Part shown: piece after piece, positions 27,089 through 36,722 of the stretch
Numbering within the stretch: position 1 is the first letter of the stretch
Layout of the letters: each line of letters starts with the position of its first letter
Assembly (NCBI RefSeq): GCF_000718775.1
Contig: NZ_JOCB01000005.1
Span: forward strand, 1-64,000
DNA length: 64,000 nucleotides
Direction: 5' to 3'
From: Streptomyces sp. NRRL S-31
Lineage (GTDB): Bacteria; Actinomycetota; Actinomycetes; Streptomycetales; Streptomycetaceae
Notes under the pieces: model-generated
Told to the model about the DNA's origin: nothing
The model's input: only the letters and a program-made list of their open reading frames with translations
Database searches by the model: none
Translations under genes and position numbers: made by a program

Positions 27089-28369
27089 ATGCCCGACCAG
27101 TCCATCCCGCAAGCCCGCAGGCCCGACACACCGGTGGCCGAGCCCCCGTCCGGCACGAGCGGCATCTCCCGGCGCGCCCTGCTCGGCACCGCCGGCGCCA
27201 CCGGGCTCGTGCTCGGCGCGGCCGGCGGTGCCGTGGGGTACGCCGCCGCGCCCGCCGCGGCCACCCCGCTGACGACGGTGGGCGCCGGCCGGGCGATGTT
27301 TCACGGGAAACATCAGCCCGGCATCACCGAGGGGCTCCAGGCGCGCGGCCATCTCGTCGCCTTCGACCTGGTGGCGGGTGCGGGCCGCAAGGAGGCGGCG
27401 GCCCTGCTGCGCCGCTGGTCGGCGACGGCCGCCCGGCTGATGGCGGGCGAGCCCGCGCCGCACGAGGACACCGGCGTGTCCCGGGACGCGGGACCGTCCT
27501 CGCTGACCGTGACCTTCGGCTTCGGGCACAGCTTCTTCGGGCGGACCGGTCTGGCCGCGCAACGGCCGAGCGCGCTGGACCCGCTGCCGGACTTCTCCTC
27601 CGACCGGCTCGACAAGAACCGCAGCGACGGCGACCTGTGGGTGCAGATCGGGGCGGACGACGCCCTGGTCGCCTTCCACGCCCTTCGCGCGCTCCAGAAG
27701 GACGCGGGCTCGGCCGCGCGGGTGCGCTGGCAGATGAACGGCTTCAACCGCACCCCGGGAGCCACCGCCCACCCCATGACCGCCCGCAACCTCATGGGGC
27801 AGGTCGACGGCACCCGGAATCCGAAGCCGGCCGAGGCCGACTTCGAGAAACGTATCTTCGTGCCCGCCACGGGCGAGCCCGCGTGGATGGCGAACGGCTC
27901 CTACGCCGTCGTCCGCCGCATCCGCATGCTCCTGGACGACTGGGAGAAGCTGACGCCCGCCGCCCAGGAGCAGGTCATCGGGCGGCGCAAGGCGGACGGC
28001 GCTCCGCTGTCCGGCGGCGGCGAGACGACCCCGATGGACCTGGAGAAGACCGATGCCAAGGGCGACTACGTCGTCCCGCTCGGCGCGCACGCCCGGATCA
28101 CCCGGCCCGACCAGAACGGCGGCGCGGCCATGCTGCGGCGCCCCTTCTCCTTCCACGACGGGATCGACGCGGACGGCACGCCGGACGCCGGGCTCCTCTT
28201 CATCTGCTGGCAGGCGGATCCGCTGCGCGGTTTCGTGCCGGTGCAGCGCAAGCTCGACCGGGGCGACGCGCTGTCGAAGTACATCCGGCACGAGGCGAGC
28301 GGCCTGTTCGCGGTGCCGGGCGGAGCTGCGGAGGGCGAATACGTGGGACAGCGGCTGCTGGAGGGCTGA
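27089..28369 (+). CDS. dtpA: Tat-exported Dyp-type heme peroxidase (DtpA-like)
   Basis: This 426-aa protein has a twin-arginine signal (SRRALLGTAGATGLVLGAAG) and a two-domain dye-decolourising peroxidase fold. The GXXDG heme motif is GQVDGTRN, and conserved aromatic segments (VTFGFGHSFF, LLFICWQADP) are present. In S. lividans DtpA is needed for maturation of the copper oxidase GlxA in aerial development; function here is inferred from that. It closes the copper operon. A parS-like palindrome lies in its coding sequence (27298-27311, giving MFHGKHQPG). Confidence 0.9.
   Translation: MPDQSIPQARRPDTPVAEPPSGTSGISRRALLGTAGATGLVLGAAGGAVGYAAAPAAATPLTTVGAGRAMFHGKHQPGITEGLQARGHLVAFDLVAGAGRKEAAALLRRWSATAARLMAGEPAPHEDTGVSRDAGPSSLTVTFGFGHSFFGRTGLAAQRPSALDPLPDFSSDRLDKNRSDGDLWVQIGADDALVAFHALRALQKDAGSAARVRWQMNGFNRTPGATAHPMTARNLMGQVDGTRNPKPAEADFEKRIFVPATGEPAWMANGSYAVVRRIRMLLDDWEKLTPAAQEQVIGRRKADGAPLSGGGETTPMDLEKTDAKGDYVVPLGAHARITRPDQNGGAAMLRRPFSFHDGIDADGTPDAGLLFICWQADPLRGFVPVQRKLDRGDALSKYIRHEASGLFAVPGGAAEGEYVGQRLLEG
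27298..27311. promoter_or_regulatory. parS-like site inside dtpA
   Basis: GTTTCACGGGAAAC differs by one base from the ParB target GTTTCACGTGAAAC. Confidence 0.5.
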
Positions 28370-28449
28370 ACCGGGTCCAAACCACCCGGACGAGTGGCAT
28401 GTGAGCAGCACAGGCGCCGGGCCCGGCCGCGGCCATTAGGGTGAGGACC

Positions 28450-29382
28450 ATGCCAGCGAGCTATGCCTATCTCGGTCCGGAGGGCACCTTCACGGAGGTC
28501 GCTCTGCGCACGCTCCCGGAGGCGGCCACCCGGGAGCTGATCCCGTACGTGTCGGTGCAGTCCGCGCTGGACGCGGTCCGGGCGGGCGAGGCCGAGGCCG
28601 CGTTCGTGCCGATCGAGAACTCCGTCGAGGGCGGCATCACCACCACCCTGGACGAGCTGGTCGCGGGGGCGCCGCTGTCGATCTACCGCGAGGTGCTGCT
28701 GTCCATCACCTTCGCGCTGCTGGTCCGGCCCGGCACGCGGCTCACCGACATCAAGACGGTCTCCGCCCATCCCGCGGCCCAGCCGCAGGTGCGCAACTGG
28801 CTGCGCGCGCACCTCCCGGACGCCGTGTGGGAGTCCGCCGCCTCGAACGCGGACGCCGCCCGCCTGGTCCAGGAGGGGCGCTACGACGCCGCCTTCGCGG
28901 GGGAGTTCGCCGCCGCCCGGTACGGCCTCGAGGCGCTGGAGACCGGCATCCACGACGCGGAGAACGCGCAGACCCGGTTCGTGCTGGTCGGCCGCCCGGC
29001 CCGGCCGGCCGCGCCCACCGGTGCCGACAAGACCTCGGTGGTGCTGTGGCAGCGGGACGACCACCCCGGCGGTCTGCGCGATCTGCTCGGCGAGTTCGCC
29101 TCGCGCGGCATCAACCTCATGCTGCTCCAGTCCCGGCCGACCGGCGCCGGCATCGGCAACTACTGCTTCTGCGTCGACGCCGAGGGCCACATCGCCGACC
29201 GGCGGATGGCGGAGGCCCTGATGGGGCTGCGGCGGGTCTGTCTCCAGGTGCGCTTCCTGGGTTCCTATCCGCGGGCGGACCTCACCCCGGGCGAGGCCCG
29301 GCCGACACTGCCGGGGACGTCGGACGAGGAGTTCGCGGTGGCGGCGGACTGGGTGGCGCGCTGCCAGGACGGCCGCTTCTAA
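28450..29382 (+). CDS. pheA: Prephenate dehydratase
   Basis: This 310-aa monofunctional enzyme converts prephenate to phenylpyruvate in phenylalanine synthesis. The N-terminal catalytic domain (ASYAYLGPEGTFTEVAL, FVPIENSVEGGI, ASNADAARL, NAQTRFVLVG with the conserved Thr) is followed by an ACT regulatory domain (VLWQRDDHPGGLRDLL, NYCFCVDAEGH), so feedback by phenylalanine is expected. The ACT ESRP motif reads QSRP. ATG 28450 is chosen; GTG 28441 lies within the likely GGTGAGG ribosome site. A DnaA-box cluster follows. Confidence 0.93.
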   Translation: MPASYAYLGPEGTFTEVALRTLPEAATRELIPYVSVQSALDAVRAGEAEAAFVPIENSVEGGITTTLDELVAGAPLSIYREVLLSITFALLVRPGTRLTDIKTVSAHPAAQPQVRNWLRAHLPDAVWESAASNADAARLVQEGRYDAAFAGEFAAARYGLEALETGIHDAENAQTRFVLVGRPARPAAPTGADKTSVVLWQRDDHPGGLRDLLGEFASRGINLMLLQSRPTGAGIGNYCFCVDAEGHIADRRMAEALMGLRRVCLQVRFLGSYPRADLTPGEARPTLPGTSDEEFAVAADWVARCQDGRF

Positions 29383-29404
29383 CAGTCGTACCTGCAGACG
29401 AACG

Positions 29405-29716
29405 TTATCCACAGGAGTTATCCACAGGTGCCCTTCTCGACCTGGGGACAAGTCGACAGCGTGGAGGCATCAGGTCGACAAATCGCCCTCCACCCCCCGG
29501 CCCGGAGCACCCTCCCGTGGGTTACCCGTAGTCCATCCGCCCCCTTCGGTTCATCTTCCAGGGGGCCGATTTCCACCCGAAAGTGGATGCCGGTGGGGTT
29601 TGCCCCGGGAATTGGCCGCCCTGATCACGGTGTGCGGAGTGATCAATTCCCGAATCCACAGCCCTTCCGCACAGCCTGTGGATAACTCTGCGGAAGCCGC
29701 ACTTCTCTGTGGACAA
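29405..29716. promoter_or_regulatory. Cluster of four DnaA boxes between pheA and serS
   Basis: The 539-bp gap (29383-29921) has no gene but holds TTATCCACA at 29405 and 29418, TGTGGATAA at 29677 and TGTGGACAA at 29708, all exact matches to the Streptomyces DnaA-box forms. The boxes face each other in two pairs. The right end should also contain the serS promoter. It is too small for oriC and no dnaA or dnaN is near; a DnaA-titrating or regulatory role is more likely. Confidence 0.75.
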
Positions 29717-29921
29717 CGAAGCCGCCAAATCCCGTTCTCCACAAGGAAGTCCGGTCAACCGGCCGCCGGGCGCCTGCTCCGTCCCAGGGAGTGGGACACT
29801 TTTCCCTTGACGCACCGCGCCACGCTCGGCAATTACCGCACAACGGTACGTAAGCAGCGAATCCGAACTCACCGGAATAGTGATTCGTGAGCGCCCACCC
29901 CGCACCGGTAGCCTTGCCCTC

Positions 29922-31199
29922 GTGATTGACCTTCGCCTGCTCCGTGAGGACCCCGACCGTGTGCGCGCTTCCCAGCGCGCCCGTGGAGAGGACGTCGCGC
30001 TCGTCGACTCCCTCCTCTCCGCCGACGAGCGGCGCAGGTCCTCCGGCGTCCGCTTCGACGAGCTGCGCGCCGAACAGAAGCAGCTCGGCAAGCTGATCCC
30101 CAAGGCCACCGGTGACGAGAAGGCCGAACTGCTCAAGCGCGCCGAGCAGCTGAAGGCGGACGTCAAGGCCGCCGACGCCGAGCGCGACACGGCCGACGCC
30201 GAGACCCACGAGCTGCTGCTCCGGCTCGGCAACCTCGTCCACCCCGACGTCCCCGTCGGCGGCGAGGAGGACTTCGCCACGCTGGAGACGCACGGCACGA
30301 TCCGCGACTTCGGCGCCGAGGGCTTCGAGCCCAAGGACCACCTGGAGCTGGGCCAGCTGCTCGGCGCCATCGACGTCGAGCGCGGCGCCAAGGTCTCCGG
30401 TTCCCGTTTCTACTTCCTCACCGGCGTCGGCGCCCTGCTGGAGCTGGCCCTGGTGAACGCGGCGATCTCCCAGGCCACCGCGGCCGGCTTCACGCCGATG
30501 CTGACCCCGGCGCTGGTCCGCCCGCAGTCCATGGCCGGCACCGGCTTCCTCGGCCAGGCGGCCCAGGACGTCTACCACCTCGACAAGGACGACCTGTACC
30601 TGGTCGGCACCTCCGAGGTCCCGCTGGCGGCCTACCACATGGACGAGATCATCGACGCCGACAAGCTGCCGCTGCGGTACGCGGGCTTCTCCCCGTGCTT
30701 CCGCCGCGAGGCCGGCTCGCACGGCAAGGACACCCGGGGCATCTTCCGCGTCCACCAGTTCGACAAGGTCGAGATGTTCTCGTACGTCGCTCCCGAGGAC
30801 TCGCAGGCCGAGCACCAGCGCCTGCTGGAGTGGGAGAAGCAGTGGCTGACCTCGCTGGAGCTGCCGTTCCGCGTCATCGACGTCGCCTCCGGTGACCTCG
30901 GCGCCTCGGCCGCCCGCAAGTACGACTGCGAGGCGTGGATCCCGACCCAGGGCAAGTACCGCGAGCTGACCTCGACCTCGGACTGCACCGAGTTCCAGTC
31001 CCGCCGGCTGTCCATCCGGGTCCGCGACGGCAAGCAGGTCAAGCCGCTGGCCACGCTCAACGGCACGCTCTGCGCCGTACCGCGCACGATCGTGGCGATC
31101 CTGGAGAACCACCAGCGGGCCGACGGTTCCGTCCACGTCCCCGAGGTCCTCCGTCCGTACCTGGGCGGCCGTGAGGTGCTGGAGCCGGTCGCCAGGTGA
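29922..31199 (+). CDS. serS: Seryl-tRNA synthetase
   Basis: This 425-aa class II enzyme charges tRNA-Ser. The N-terminal coiled-coil arm (residues ~30-105, rich in Glu/Lys/Arg heptads) binds the long variable arm of the tRNA. Motif 2 is in [11 protein letters not shown], and motif 3 lies toward the C-terminus around [20 protein letters not shown] 29922 starts the conserved [12 protein letters not shown]. It overlaps the next gene by four bases (GTGA), so the two are translationally coupled. Confidence 0.95.
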   Translation: MIDLRLLREDPDRVRASQRARGEDVALVDSLLSADERRRSSGVRFDELRAEQKQLGKLIPKATGDEKAELLKRAEQLKADVKAADAERDTADAETHELLLRLGNLVHPDVPVGGEEDFATLETHGTIRDFGAEGFEPKDHLELGQLLGAIDVERGAKVSGSRFYFLTGVGALLELALVNAAISQATAAGFTPMLTPALVRPQSMAGTGFLGQAAQDVYHLDKDDLYLVGTSEVPLAAYHMDEIIDADKLPLRYAGFSPCFRREAGSHGKDTRGIFRVHQFDKVEMFSYVAPEDSQAEHQRLLEWEKQWLTSLELPFRVIDVASGDLGASAARKYDCEAWIPTQGKYRELTSTSDCTEFQSRRLSIRVRDGKQVKPLATLNGTLCAVPRTIVAILENHQRADGSVHVPEVLRPYLGGREVLEPVAR

Positions 31200-31996
31200 C
31201 CGGCTTCCCCTACCGGCTCGTCGCCACCGATCTCGACGGGACGCTGCTGCGCTCCGACGAGTCGATCTCGCGGCGCACCCGTGACGCGCTCGCCGCGGCC
31301 ACCGCGGCGGGCGCCGCGCACATCGTCGTCACCGGCCGCGCCGTCCCCTGGACCCGGCACATCCTGGACGACCTCGGCTACGACGGCCTCGCCGTCTGCG
31401 GCCAGGGCGCCCAGGTGTACGACGCCGGCGCCCACCGCCTGCTGACCTCGGTCACCCTGGACCGGCAGCTCGCGGGCGTGGCCCTGGCCAAGATCGAGGC
31501 CGAGACGGGCCCGCTGTACCTGGCGGCCAGCCGCGACGGACTCGACGGCGAGGTGCTGGTCGGCCCGGGCTACGCGGTCACCGGCACGCTGCCCGCGACG
31601 CCGTTCACGGACGCCTCGGACCTGTGGACGGCCCCGCTCAACAAGATCTACATACAGCACCCGACGCTCGGCGACGACGAGCTGGCGGAGGTGGCCCGGC
31701 GGACGGCCGGCGGCTTCGTCACGGTGGCCATGGCGGGCGAGGGCATCGTGGAGCTGCTCCCGCTCGGCCTGTCCAAGGCCACCGGGCTGTCCCTGGCGGC
31801 CCGCCGGCTGGGTCTGAAGGCCGCCGACACGATCGCCTTCGGCGACATGCCCAACGACATCCCGATGTTCGCCTGGGCGGCCCGGGGCGTGGCCATGGCC
31901 AACGCCCACGCGGAACTGCGCGCGGTGGCCGACGAGGTGACGGCCTCCAACGAGGAGGACGGCATCGCCGTGGTGCTGGAGCGGTTGCTGCCGTAG
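31196..31996 (+). CDS. HAD-superfamily Cof-type phosphatase
   Basis: This 266-aa protein belongs to the Cof/YbjI-type HAD hydrolases: motif [13 protein letters not shown], motif II VTGRA, the Lys in GLSKATGLS, and motif [12 protein letters not shown]. The cap domain is of the C2 type between motifs II and III. Substrates are probably sugar phosphates or cofactor phosphates. It begins within the serS stop codon. A second, more distant paralogue is at 39762. Confidence 0.85.
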   Translation: MTGFPYRLVATDLDGTLLRSDESISRRTRDALAAATAAGAAHIVVTGRAVPWTRHILDDLGYDGLAVCGQGAQVYDAGAHRLLTSVTLDRQLAGVALAKIEAETGPLYLAASRDGLDGEVLVGPGYAVTGTLPATPFTDASDLWTAPLNKIYIQHPTLGDDELAEVARRTAGGFVTVAMAGEGIVELLPLGLSKATGLSLAARRLGLKAADTIAFGDMPNDIPMFAWAARGVAMANAHAELRAVADEVTASNEEDGIAVVLERLLP

Positions 31997-32094
31997 CCCA
32001 CGGGCCGGACGGACGGGACGGGACGGGACCGCTGTGGCCCGCCCGGACAGGACGGAACCGCTGTGCCCGTCCGGGCCGGCCCGCTCCGGGCCGG

Positions 32095-32814
32095 TTACTC
32101 CTCGCCCGCCAGCGTCAGCGACCGCAGCTTCCGGCCGGCGTACCAGGTGGCCAGGACGGTCACCGCCACCAGCAGCACGGTGGCCGTCACCAGGCTCACC
32201 TCGGAGGTCACCAGGTCCCCGCCGGCGACCTTGTGGGCGACGGCCAGCGACCACTGCTGGACGCTCAGCGTGCGCGCGCCCGGCACCAGGGAGCCGAACA
32301 GCGCCTCCCAGACCAGGGCGTAGACCAGCCCGAAGACCACCGCGTGCCGGGAGACCGTGCCCAGCAGCAGGAACAGCGCCGAGTAGGCGATGGAGGAGAC
32401 GAGCGCGGCGACCGTGTAGGCGACGGCGATCTGCTGGCCGTTGCCGTTCAGGATCAGACCCGCGATCAGGGTCGGCACCGCGGAGAAGACCATGGTCACG
32501 GCGATCGCGACGATGAGCTTGGTGAAGATGATCGTGGGCCGCTTGAGCGGCTTGGACAGCAGATAGACGACGGAGCCGTCGTCGATCTCCGGGCCGATCG
32601 CGCCCGTGCCCGCGATGACACCGATGATCGGCACCATGGTGGCGAGCGCGAAACCGCCGAGCACGTCGGACGCGGTCTGGTCGTCGGCGCCGGTCAGGGC
32701 GCGCACGGCCACGGAGATCACGAGCAGCAGCAGCGGCAGCGCGCCGAGGATGAGGGCCCGGCGACGGCCGAGCAGGGCCCGGTAGGTGAGCCGGGCGACG
32801 GTGGGGTCGTACAT
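32095..32814 (-). CDS. ABC-2 type transporter permease
   Basis: This 239-aa membrane protein has six predicted helices and conserved ABC-2 features (a loop with PEIDDGSVVYLLSKPLKRP before helices III-IV). It is the last gene of a four-gene leftward operon and pairs with the ATPase at 32825, ten bases upstream. The cargo is not evident from sequence. Confidence 0.85.
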   Translation of the reverse strand: MYDPTVARLTYRALLGRRRALILGALPLLLLVISVAVRALTGADDQTASDVLGGFALATMVPIIGVIAGTGAIGPEIDDGSVVYLLSKPLKRPTIIFTKLIVAIAVTMVFSAVPTLIAGLILNGNGQQIAVAYTVAALVSSIAYSALFLLLGTVSRHAVVFGLVYALVWEALFGSLVPGARTLSVQQWSLAVAHKVAGGDLVTSEVSLVTATVLLVAVTVLATWYAGRKLRSLTLAGEE

Positions 32815-32824
32815 CTTCGGCCTC

Positions 32825-33736
32825 CTACGCCGCGACCAGGTACGAGAAGACGGACTCCAGGGACTCGTCGGACGGCGAGACCGTGAACAGCCGGATGCCG
32901 TGGTCCCTGGCGACCTTCGGCAGCAGGGCGGTGAAGCGGCCGAAGTCCACGGCCTGGACCCGCAGGGCGCCCTCGGCCACGTCGACCTCGATGCCGGCCG
33001 TGGACGGGTCGGCGATCAGCGCCGCGGCGAGGGCGCGGTCGTCGCTGGAGCGCACCAGGTAGCGGTGCGGGCGGTCGGTCATCAGACGGCGGATCTTGCG
33101 GAAGTCGCCGCTGGCCGCGTGCCGTCCGGCGACGACCACCTCGATGTGCCGGGCGAGCTGCTCGACCTCTTCGAGGATGTGCGAGGAGAACAGCACGGTG
33201 CGGCCCTCGTCGCCCATCTTCCGCAGCAGGTCCATCAGCTGCATGCGCTGGCGCGGGTCCATGCCGTTGAACGGTTCGTCCAGCAGGAGCAGCGACGGGT
33301 CGTGCACGAGGGCGCTCGCCATCTTCACGCGCTGGCGCATGCCCTTGGAGTAGGTGGCGATCCTCCGGTCCTGCGCGTACTCCATCTCGACCGTGGCGAG
33401 GGCGCGCCGGGCGGCCTGGTCGCCGAGGCCGTGCAGCTCGGCGTTGGCGACGACGAACTCGCGTCCGGTGAGGAAGTCGTACATCGCCTCCCGCTCCGGG
33501 ACGATGCCGATGGTCCGGTAGATCGCCTCGTTGCGCCACACCGGCTCTCCGTCGAGGGTGACGGTGCCGGTGGAGGGGGCGAGGAAGCCGCCCATCATGT
33601 TGATCAGGGTGGACTTGCCCGCGCCGTTCGGGCCGAGCAGGCCGGTGACGCCGGGGCCGATGGTCATGGTGATGTCGTTGACGGCGACCACGTTGCCGAA
33701 CCAGCGGGAGACGTGGTCGAGGGAGAGCGTCGTCAC
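32825..33736 (-). CDS. ABC transporter ATP-binding protein
   Basis: This 303-aa ATPase has Walker A GPNGAGKST, an ABC signature YSKGMRQRV, Walker B LLLLDEPFNGMD and switch His SSHILEE; it belongs to the ABC-2 exporter (CcmA/NodI-like) class with a C-terminal extension. The GTG at 33736 overlaps the upstream permease stop (GTGA), which fixes the start. It probably energises the permeases at 32095 and 33733. Confidence 0.9.
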   Translation of the reverse strand: MTTLSLDHVSRWFGNVVAVNDITMTIGPGVTGLLGPNGAGKSTLINMMGGFLAPSTGTVTLDGEPVWRNEAIYRTIGIVPEREAMYDFLTGREFVVANAELHGLGDQAARRALATVEMEYAQDRRIATYSKGMRQRVKMASALVHDPSLLLLDEPFNGMDPRQRMQLMDLLRKMGDEGRTVLFSSHILEEVEQLARHIEVVVAGRHAASGDFRKIRRLMTDRPHRYLVRSSDDRALAAALIADPSTAGIEVDVAEGALRVQAVDFGRFTALLPKVARDHGIRLFTVSPSDESLESVFSYLVAA

Positions 33737-34641
33737 AGTCCCACCTTCCGGTAGCGGCGGATCAGGAGGCCGTAGCTGGCGGCGATCAGGCCCAGGACGG
33801 CCAGGACGAAGACCACGCCCTCGCCGGTGGACGGGCCGGACCCGCCGGGGAAGGCGGAGCTGCCGCCGAGGAAGGCGGACTGCACGCCGTCGATCAGGGT
33901 GATCGGCGAGAACAGGCCGATCCACGGCACGGCGCCGGTGCTGCCCCGGGTGTCGGCGATGGCCTGGAGGGTGGAGACGGCGCCGTAGGAGATGGTCAGT
34001 ACGGCGATCACGGCGGCGATGCCGAACCCGCGGCGCGGGGTGAAGGCGGCGATCACCAGGCCGATGCCGGCGAAGAGGGTCGAGAGGAGGGCCACGGCGA
34101 CCAGTCCCTGTGCGCATTCCTTCGTCTGGTGGGCGAAGTCCATCTTGGCCAGCAGCGCGCCCACGTACATCACGAGCAGGGGCGCCGCGGTGAGGACGAA
34201 CAGCGCCGAGGCGAGCGCCGCGAACTTGGCGCGGACGTAGTCGGCGGTCTCGATGGGCCGCGAGAAGTACAGCGGCACGGTCTTGAAGCGCAGGTCGCGG
34301 GAGACGGCCTGGGGCGCCTGGGAGGCGACGTACAGGCTGATCACGGCCTGCATGACGATGGCGTACCGGGTGTAGGACAGCGGCAGTTCGTGCGCCTTGG
34401 TGGTCACGGCGACGGCCACCATGATGGCGGCGGGCACGCACATCACCGCGAACAGCAGCATCGGCAGCACCTTGGACTTCACCGAGCGGCCGAGGCCGTA
34501 GGCGCCGCGCAGGGACTGCGAGTACAGCGAGCGGCGGGCGTAGGAGCGGCCGAGGCGGGGGCCGTCGTAGCCGCGGTAGCCGATGTCGTGGATGCGGGAC
34601 CGGTCGCCGGCGGGCGTCGCCGGGGGATGCTCAACCGCCAT
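33733..34641 (-). CDS. ABC transporter permease subunit (ABC-2 type)
   Basis: This 302-aa protein has six to seven hydrophobic helices and the RDLRFKTVPLYFSRPIETADY loop typical of ABC-2 permeases. The start region overlaps the upstream ATPase gene by 11 bp, so the operon is tightly coupled. A cytoplasmic N-terminus (residues 1-50) precedes the first helix. Confidence 0.85.
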   Translation of the reverse strand: MAVEHPPATPAGDRSRIHDIGYRGYDGPRLGRSYARRSLYSQSLRGAYGLGRSVKSKVLPMLLFAVMCVPAAIMVAVAVTTKAHELPLSYTRYAIVMQAVISLYVASQAPQAVSRDLRFKTVPLYFSRPIETADYVRAKFAALASALFVLTAAPLLVMYVGALLAKMDFAHQTKECAQGLVAVALLSTLFAGIGLVIAAFTPRRGFGIAAVIAVLTISYGAVSTLQAIADTRGSTGAVPWIGLFSPITLIDGVQSAFLGGSSAFPGGSGPSTGEGVVFVLAVLGLIAASYGLLIRRYRKVGL

Positions 34642-35629
34642 GGCCGACGGCCTCCTTCCGCTCTTCGTCGCCGCCGGTGAACACCTCGGAGATGTGGTGC
34701 CGGCGCTGCTCCATGCGGACCAGGCCGAGGCCGAGGTCGGCGACCACGTCCCGGACCAGGTCGTACGTCTCCTCGCCCGTGGCGGTCAGCAGCAGGATGT
34801 GACCGGCGCCGGGCAGGCCGCCGGCCTCCGTGTGGGTGTCGGCCCCGCGCGCGTGCAGCGCGTCGCGGACCGCGCGGGTGCCGTCGGGGTGGGTGTCGCT
34901 GTCGGTGACCTCGATCGCGAGGGTGGTCGTGGTCTGGGTGAAGTCGGTGGTGGAGCTGGAGCGCAGCAGCTTGCCGCCGTCGATGACGACGACGTGGTCG
35001 CAGGTGCGTTCCAGCTCGCCCAGCAGGTGCGAGGTGACCAGGACCGAGATGCCGAAGTCGCTGTGGATGCGGCGGATCAGGCCGAGCATCTCGTCGCGGC
35101 CGACCGGGTCGAGTCCGTTGGTCGGCTCGTCCAGGAAGACCAGCTGCGGGTCGTGCACCAGGGCCTGGGCGAGTTTGACCCGCTGCTTCATGCCGGTCGA
35201 GTAGCCGCCGATGGGTCGGTAGCGCTCCTCGTACAGCCCCACGTGGCGCAGGGTGTCGGCGGTGCGCTCGCGCGCGGCGGCCGGCGGCAGGCCGGACATG
35301 CGGGCCATGTGCACGACGAACTCGGTGGCCGAGACGTCCGGCGGCAGGCAGTCGTGCTCCGGCATGTACCCGACCCGCTCACGGATGGCGGCGCCCTTGG
35401 TGGCGACGTCGAGGCCGAGCACCGCGGCCCGGCCCTCCGTGGCGGGGGACAGCCCCAGCAGGATCTTGATCAGGGTGGACTTGCCGGCGCCGTTGGCCCC
35501 GACGAGTCCGGTCACACCGGGCCCGATGTCCATGGACAGCCGGTCGAGCGCGGTCACCCGGGGGAACCGCTTGCTCAGGCTTTCGGTCGCGATCACAGTC
35601 ACATCGACGACGGTAGTGATGCCGGCCAC
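34631..35629 (-). CDS. ABC transporter ATP-binding protein
   Basis: First gene of the four-gene ABC operon, with Walker A GANGAGKST, signature YSTGMKQRVKLAQ, Walker B LVFLDEPTNGLDP and TSHLLGE. It may pair with the permease at 33733, giving two related exporters in one operon. The reported start is GTG 35629; GTG 35596 (VIATESLSKRF) is a reasonable alternative since neither has a strong ribosome site. Confidence 0.85.
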   Translation of the reverse strand: MAGITTVVDVTVIATESLSKRFPRVTALDRLSMDIGPGVTGLVGANGAGKSTLIKILLGLSPATEGRAAVLGLDVATKGAAIRERVGYMPEHDCLPPDVSATEFVVHMARMSGLPPAAARERTADTLRHVGLYEERYRPIGGYSTGMKQRVKLAQALVHDPQLVFLDEPTNGLDPVGRDEMLGLIRRIHSDFGISVLVTSHLLGELERTCDHVVVIDGGKLLRSSSTTDFTQTTTTLAIEVTDSDTHPDGTRAVRDALHARGADTHTEAGGLPGAGHILLLTATGEETYDLVRDVVADLGLGLVRMEQRRHHISEVFTGGDEERKEAVGHGG

Positions 35630-35876
35630 GTCCGTCGTCAGACCTCAGAGCCGTTTCCTCGTCCGACCCAGGTAGTACGGAGCCCTAGGGGGAGTCGTTT
35701 GGCTCAGCACGGGTCCGCCCTGATCCAAACAAAACCCTGGGGGACCCCCTGCCCGGGGCTCATCGCGCGTCGCCCACAGCGTGCGCCCGCCCTATTGACG
35801 CGGCCTCTAACAACTGCCAGGGTCACCGGAGGCAGAAGTTACTGACACGTACCGGGGACGACGGGACGGGACGGGC

Positions 35877-36722
35877 ATGACGACGGCAGTGAGCAGGGCA
35901 CCCTCCTCCGTGGACCTGAGCGGGTTCCGGCGGGTCCAGCGCCTCGCCTACGAATGCGCGGAGGCGGTCGCGGCCCGCCTGGAGCCGGGCGTGACCGAGC
36001 GCGAGGCGGCCCGGATGCAGCGGGAATGGCTGCGCGAGCGCGGTGTGCGCGACTGGTTCCACCTCCCCTTCGCCTGGTTCGGGGACCGCACGGCGTTCGT
36101 GGACTTCCGCATCCCGCTCCAGTTCTTCCCGACCGACCGCGCCCTGGAGCCGGGCATGCCGTTCATCCTGGACATGGCGCCCGTGTACGAGGGACACACG
36201 GCGGACATCGGCTACTCGGGCTCGCTGGGCGTGAACCCGGTGCAGGACCGGCTGATGGCCGACCTGGAGGCGCACCGGGAACTGATCCTGCGCGAGGTGC
36301 GCGAGCGGCGCCCGCTGCGGGAGATCTACCAGGACGTGGACCGGCTCATGGTCCGCCAGGGGTACGCCAACCGGCACCGCGCCTACCCCTTCGGGGTGAT
36401 CGCCCACAAGGTGGACCGGGTACGGCAGCGCCGCTGGTCGCCGAGGCTGTTCGGGTTCGGCACGCAGTCCCTGAAGGGCCTGGCCGCCGACGCGCTGCAC
36501 GGCCACCGCGAGGGCTGGTCGCCGCTGTGGTCGCCGTACCGCTTCTCGGACCATCCGCCGCGGCCGGGCCTGTGGGCGGTCGAACCGCACCTCGGATTCC
36601 GCGGCACCGGAGCGAAGTTCGAGGAGATCCTGGTGGTCACCGACTCCCGGAACGCCGAGGAGAGCGCGTTCTGGCTGGACGACGATCTGCCGCACGTGCG
36701 GCGCTGGGCGGAGGAGAAGTGA
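35877..36722 (+). CDS. M24-family metallopeptidase-like protein
   Basis: This 281-aa pita-bread protein carries candidate metal ligands: Asp in LDMAPVYEGHTADIG (two Asp), His in GVIAHKVDR, Glu in WAVEPHLGF and Glu in AKFEEILVV. It is shorter than aminopeptidase P (no N-terminal domain). The final four bases overlap an EphD-like fusion gene, so the products probably act together, perhaps on a lipid or peptide-like substrate. The 247-bp upstream gap has a possible -35 element TTGACG near 35795, but no clear -10. Confidence 0.8.
   Translation: MTTAVSRAPSSVDLSGFRRVQRLAYECAEAVAARLEPGVTEREAARMQREWLRERGVRDWFHLPFAWFGDRTAFVDFRIPLQFFPTDRALEPGMPFILDMAPVYEGHTADIGYSGSLGVNPVQDRLMADLEAHRELILREVRERRPLREIYQDVDRLMVRQGYANRHRAYPFGVIAHKVDRVRQRRWSPRLFGFGTQSLKGLAADALHGHREGWSPLWSPYRFSDHPPRPGLWAVEPHLGFRGTGAKFEEILVVTDSRNAEESAFWLDDDLPHVRRWAEEK

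Noticed and set aside
29383..29921. DnaA-box cluster as oriC
   Set aside because: Only four boxes, and no dnaA, dnaN or rpmH nearby; Streptomyces oriC has many more boxes between dnaA and dnaN.
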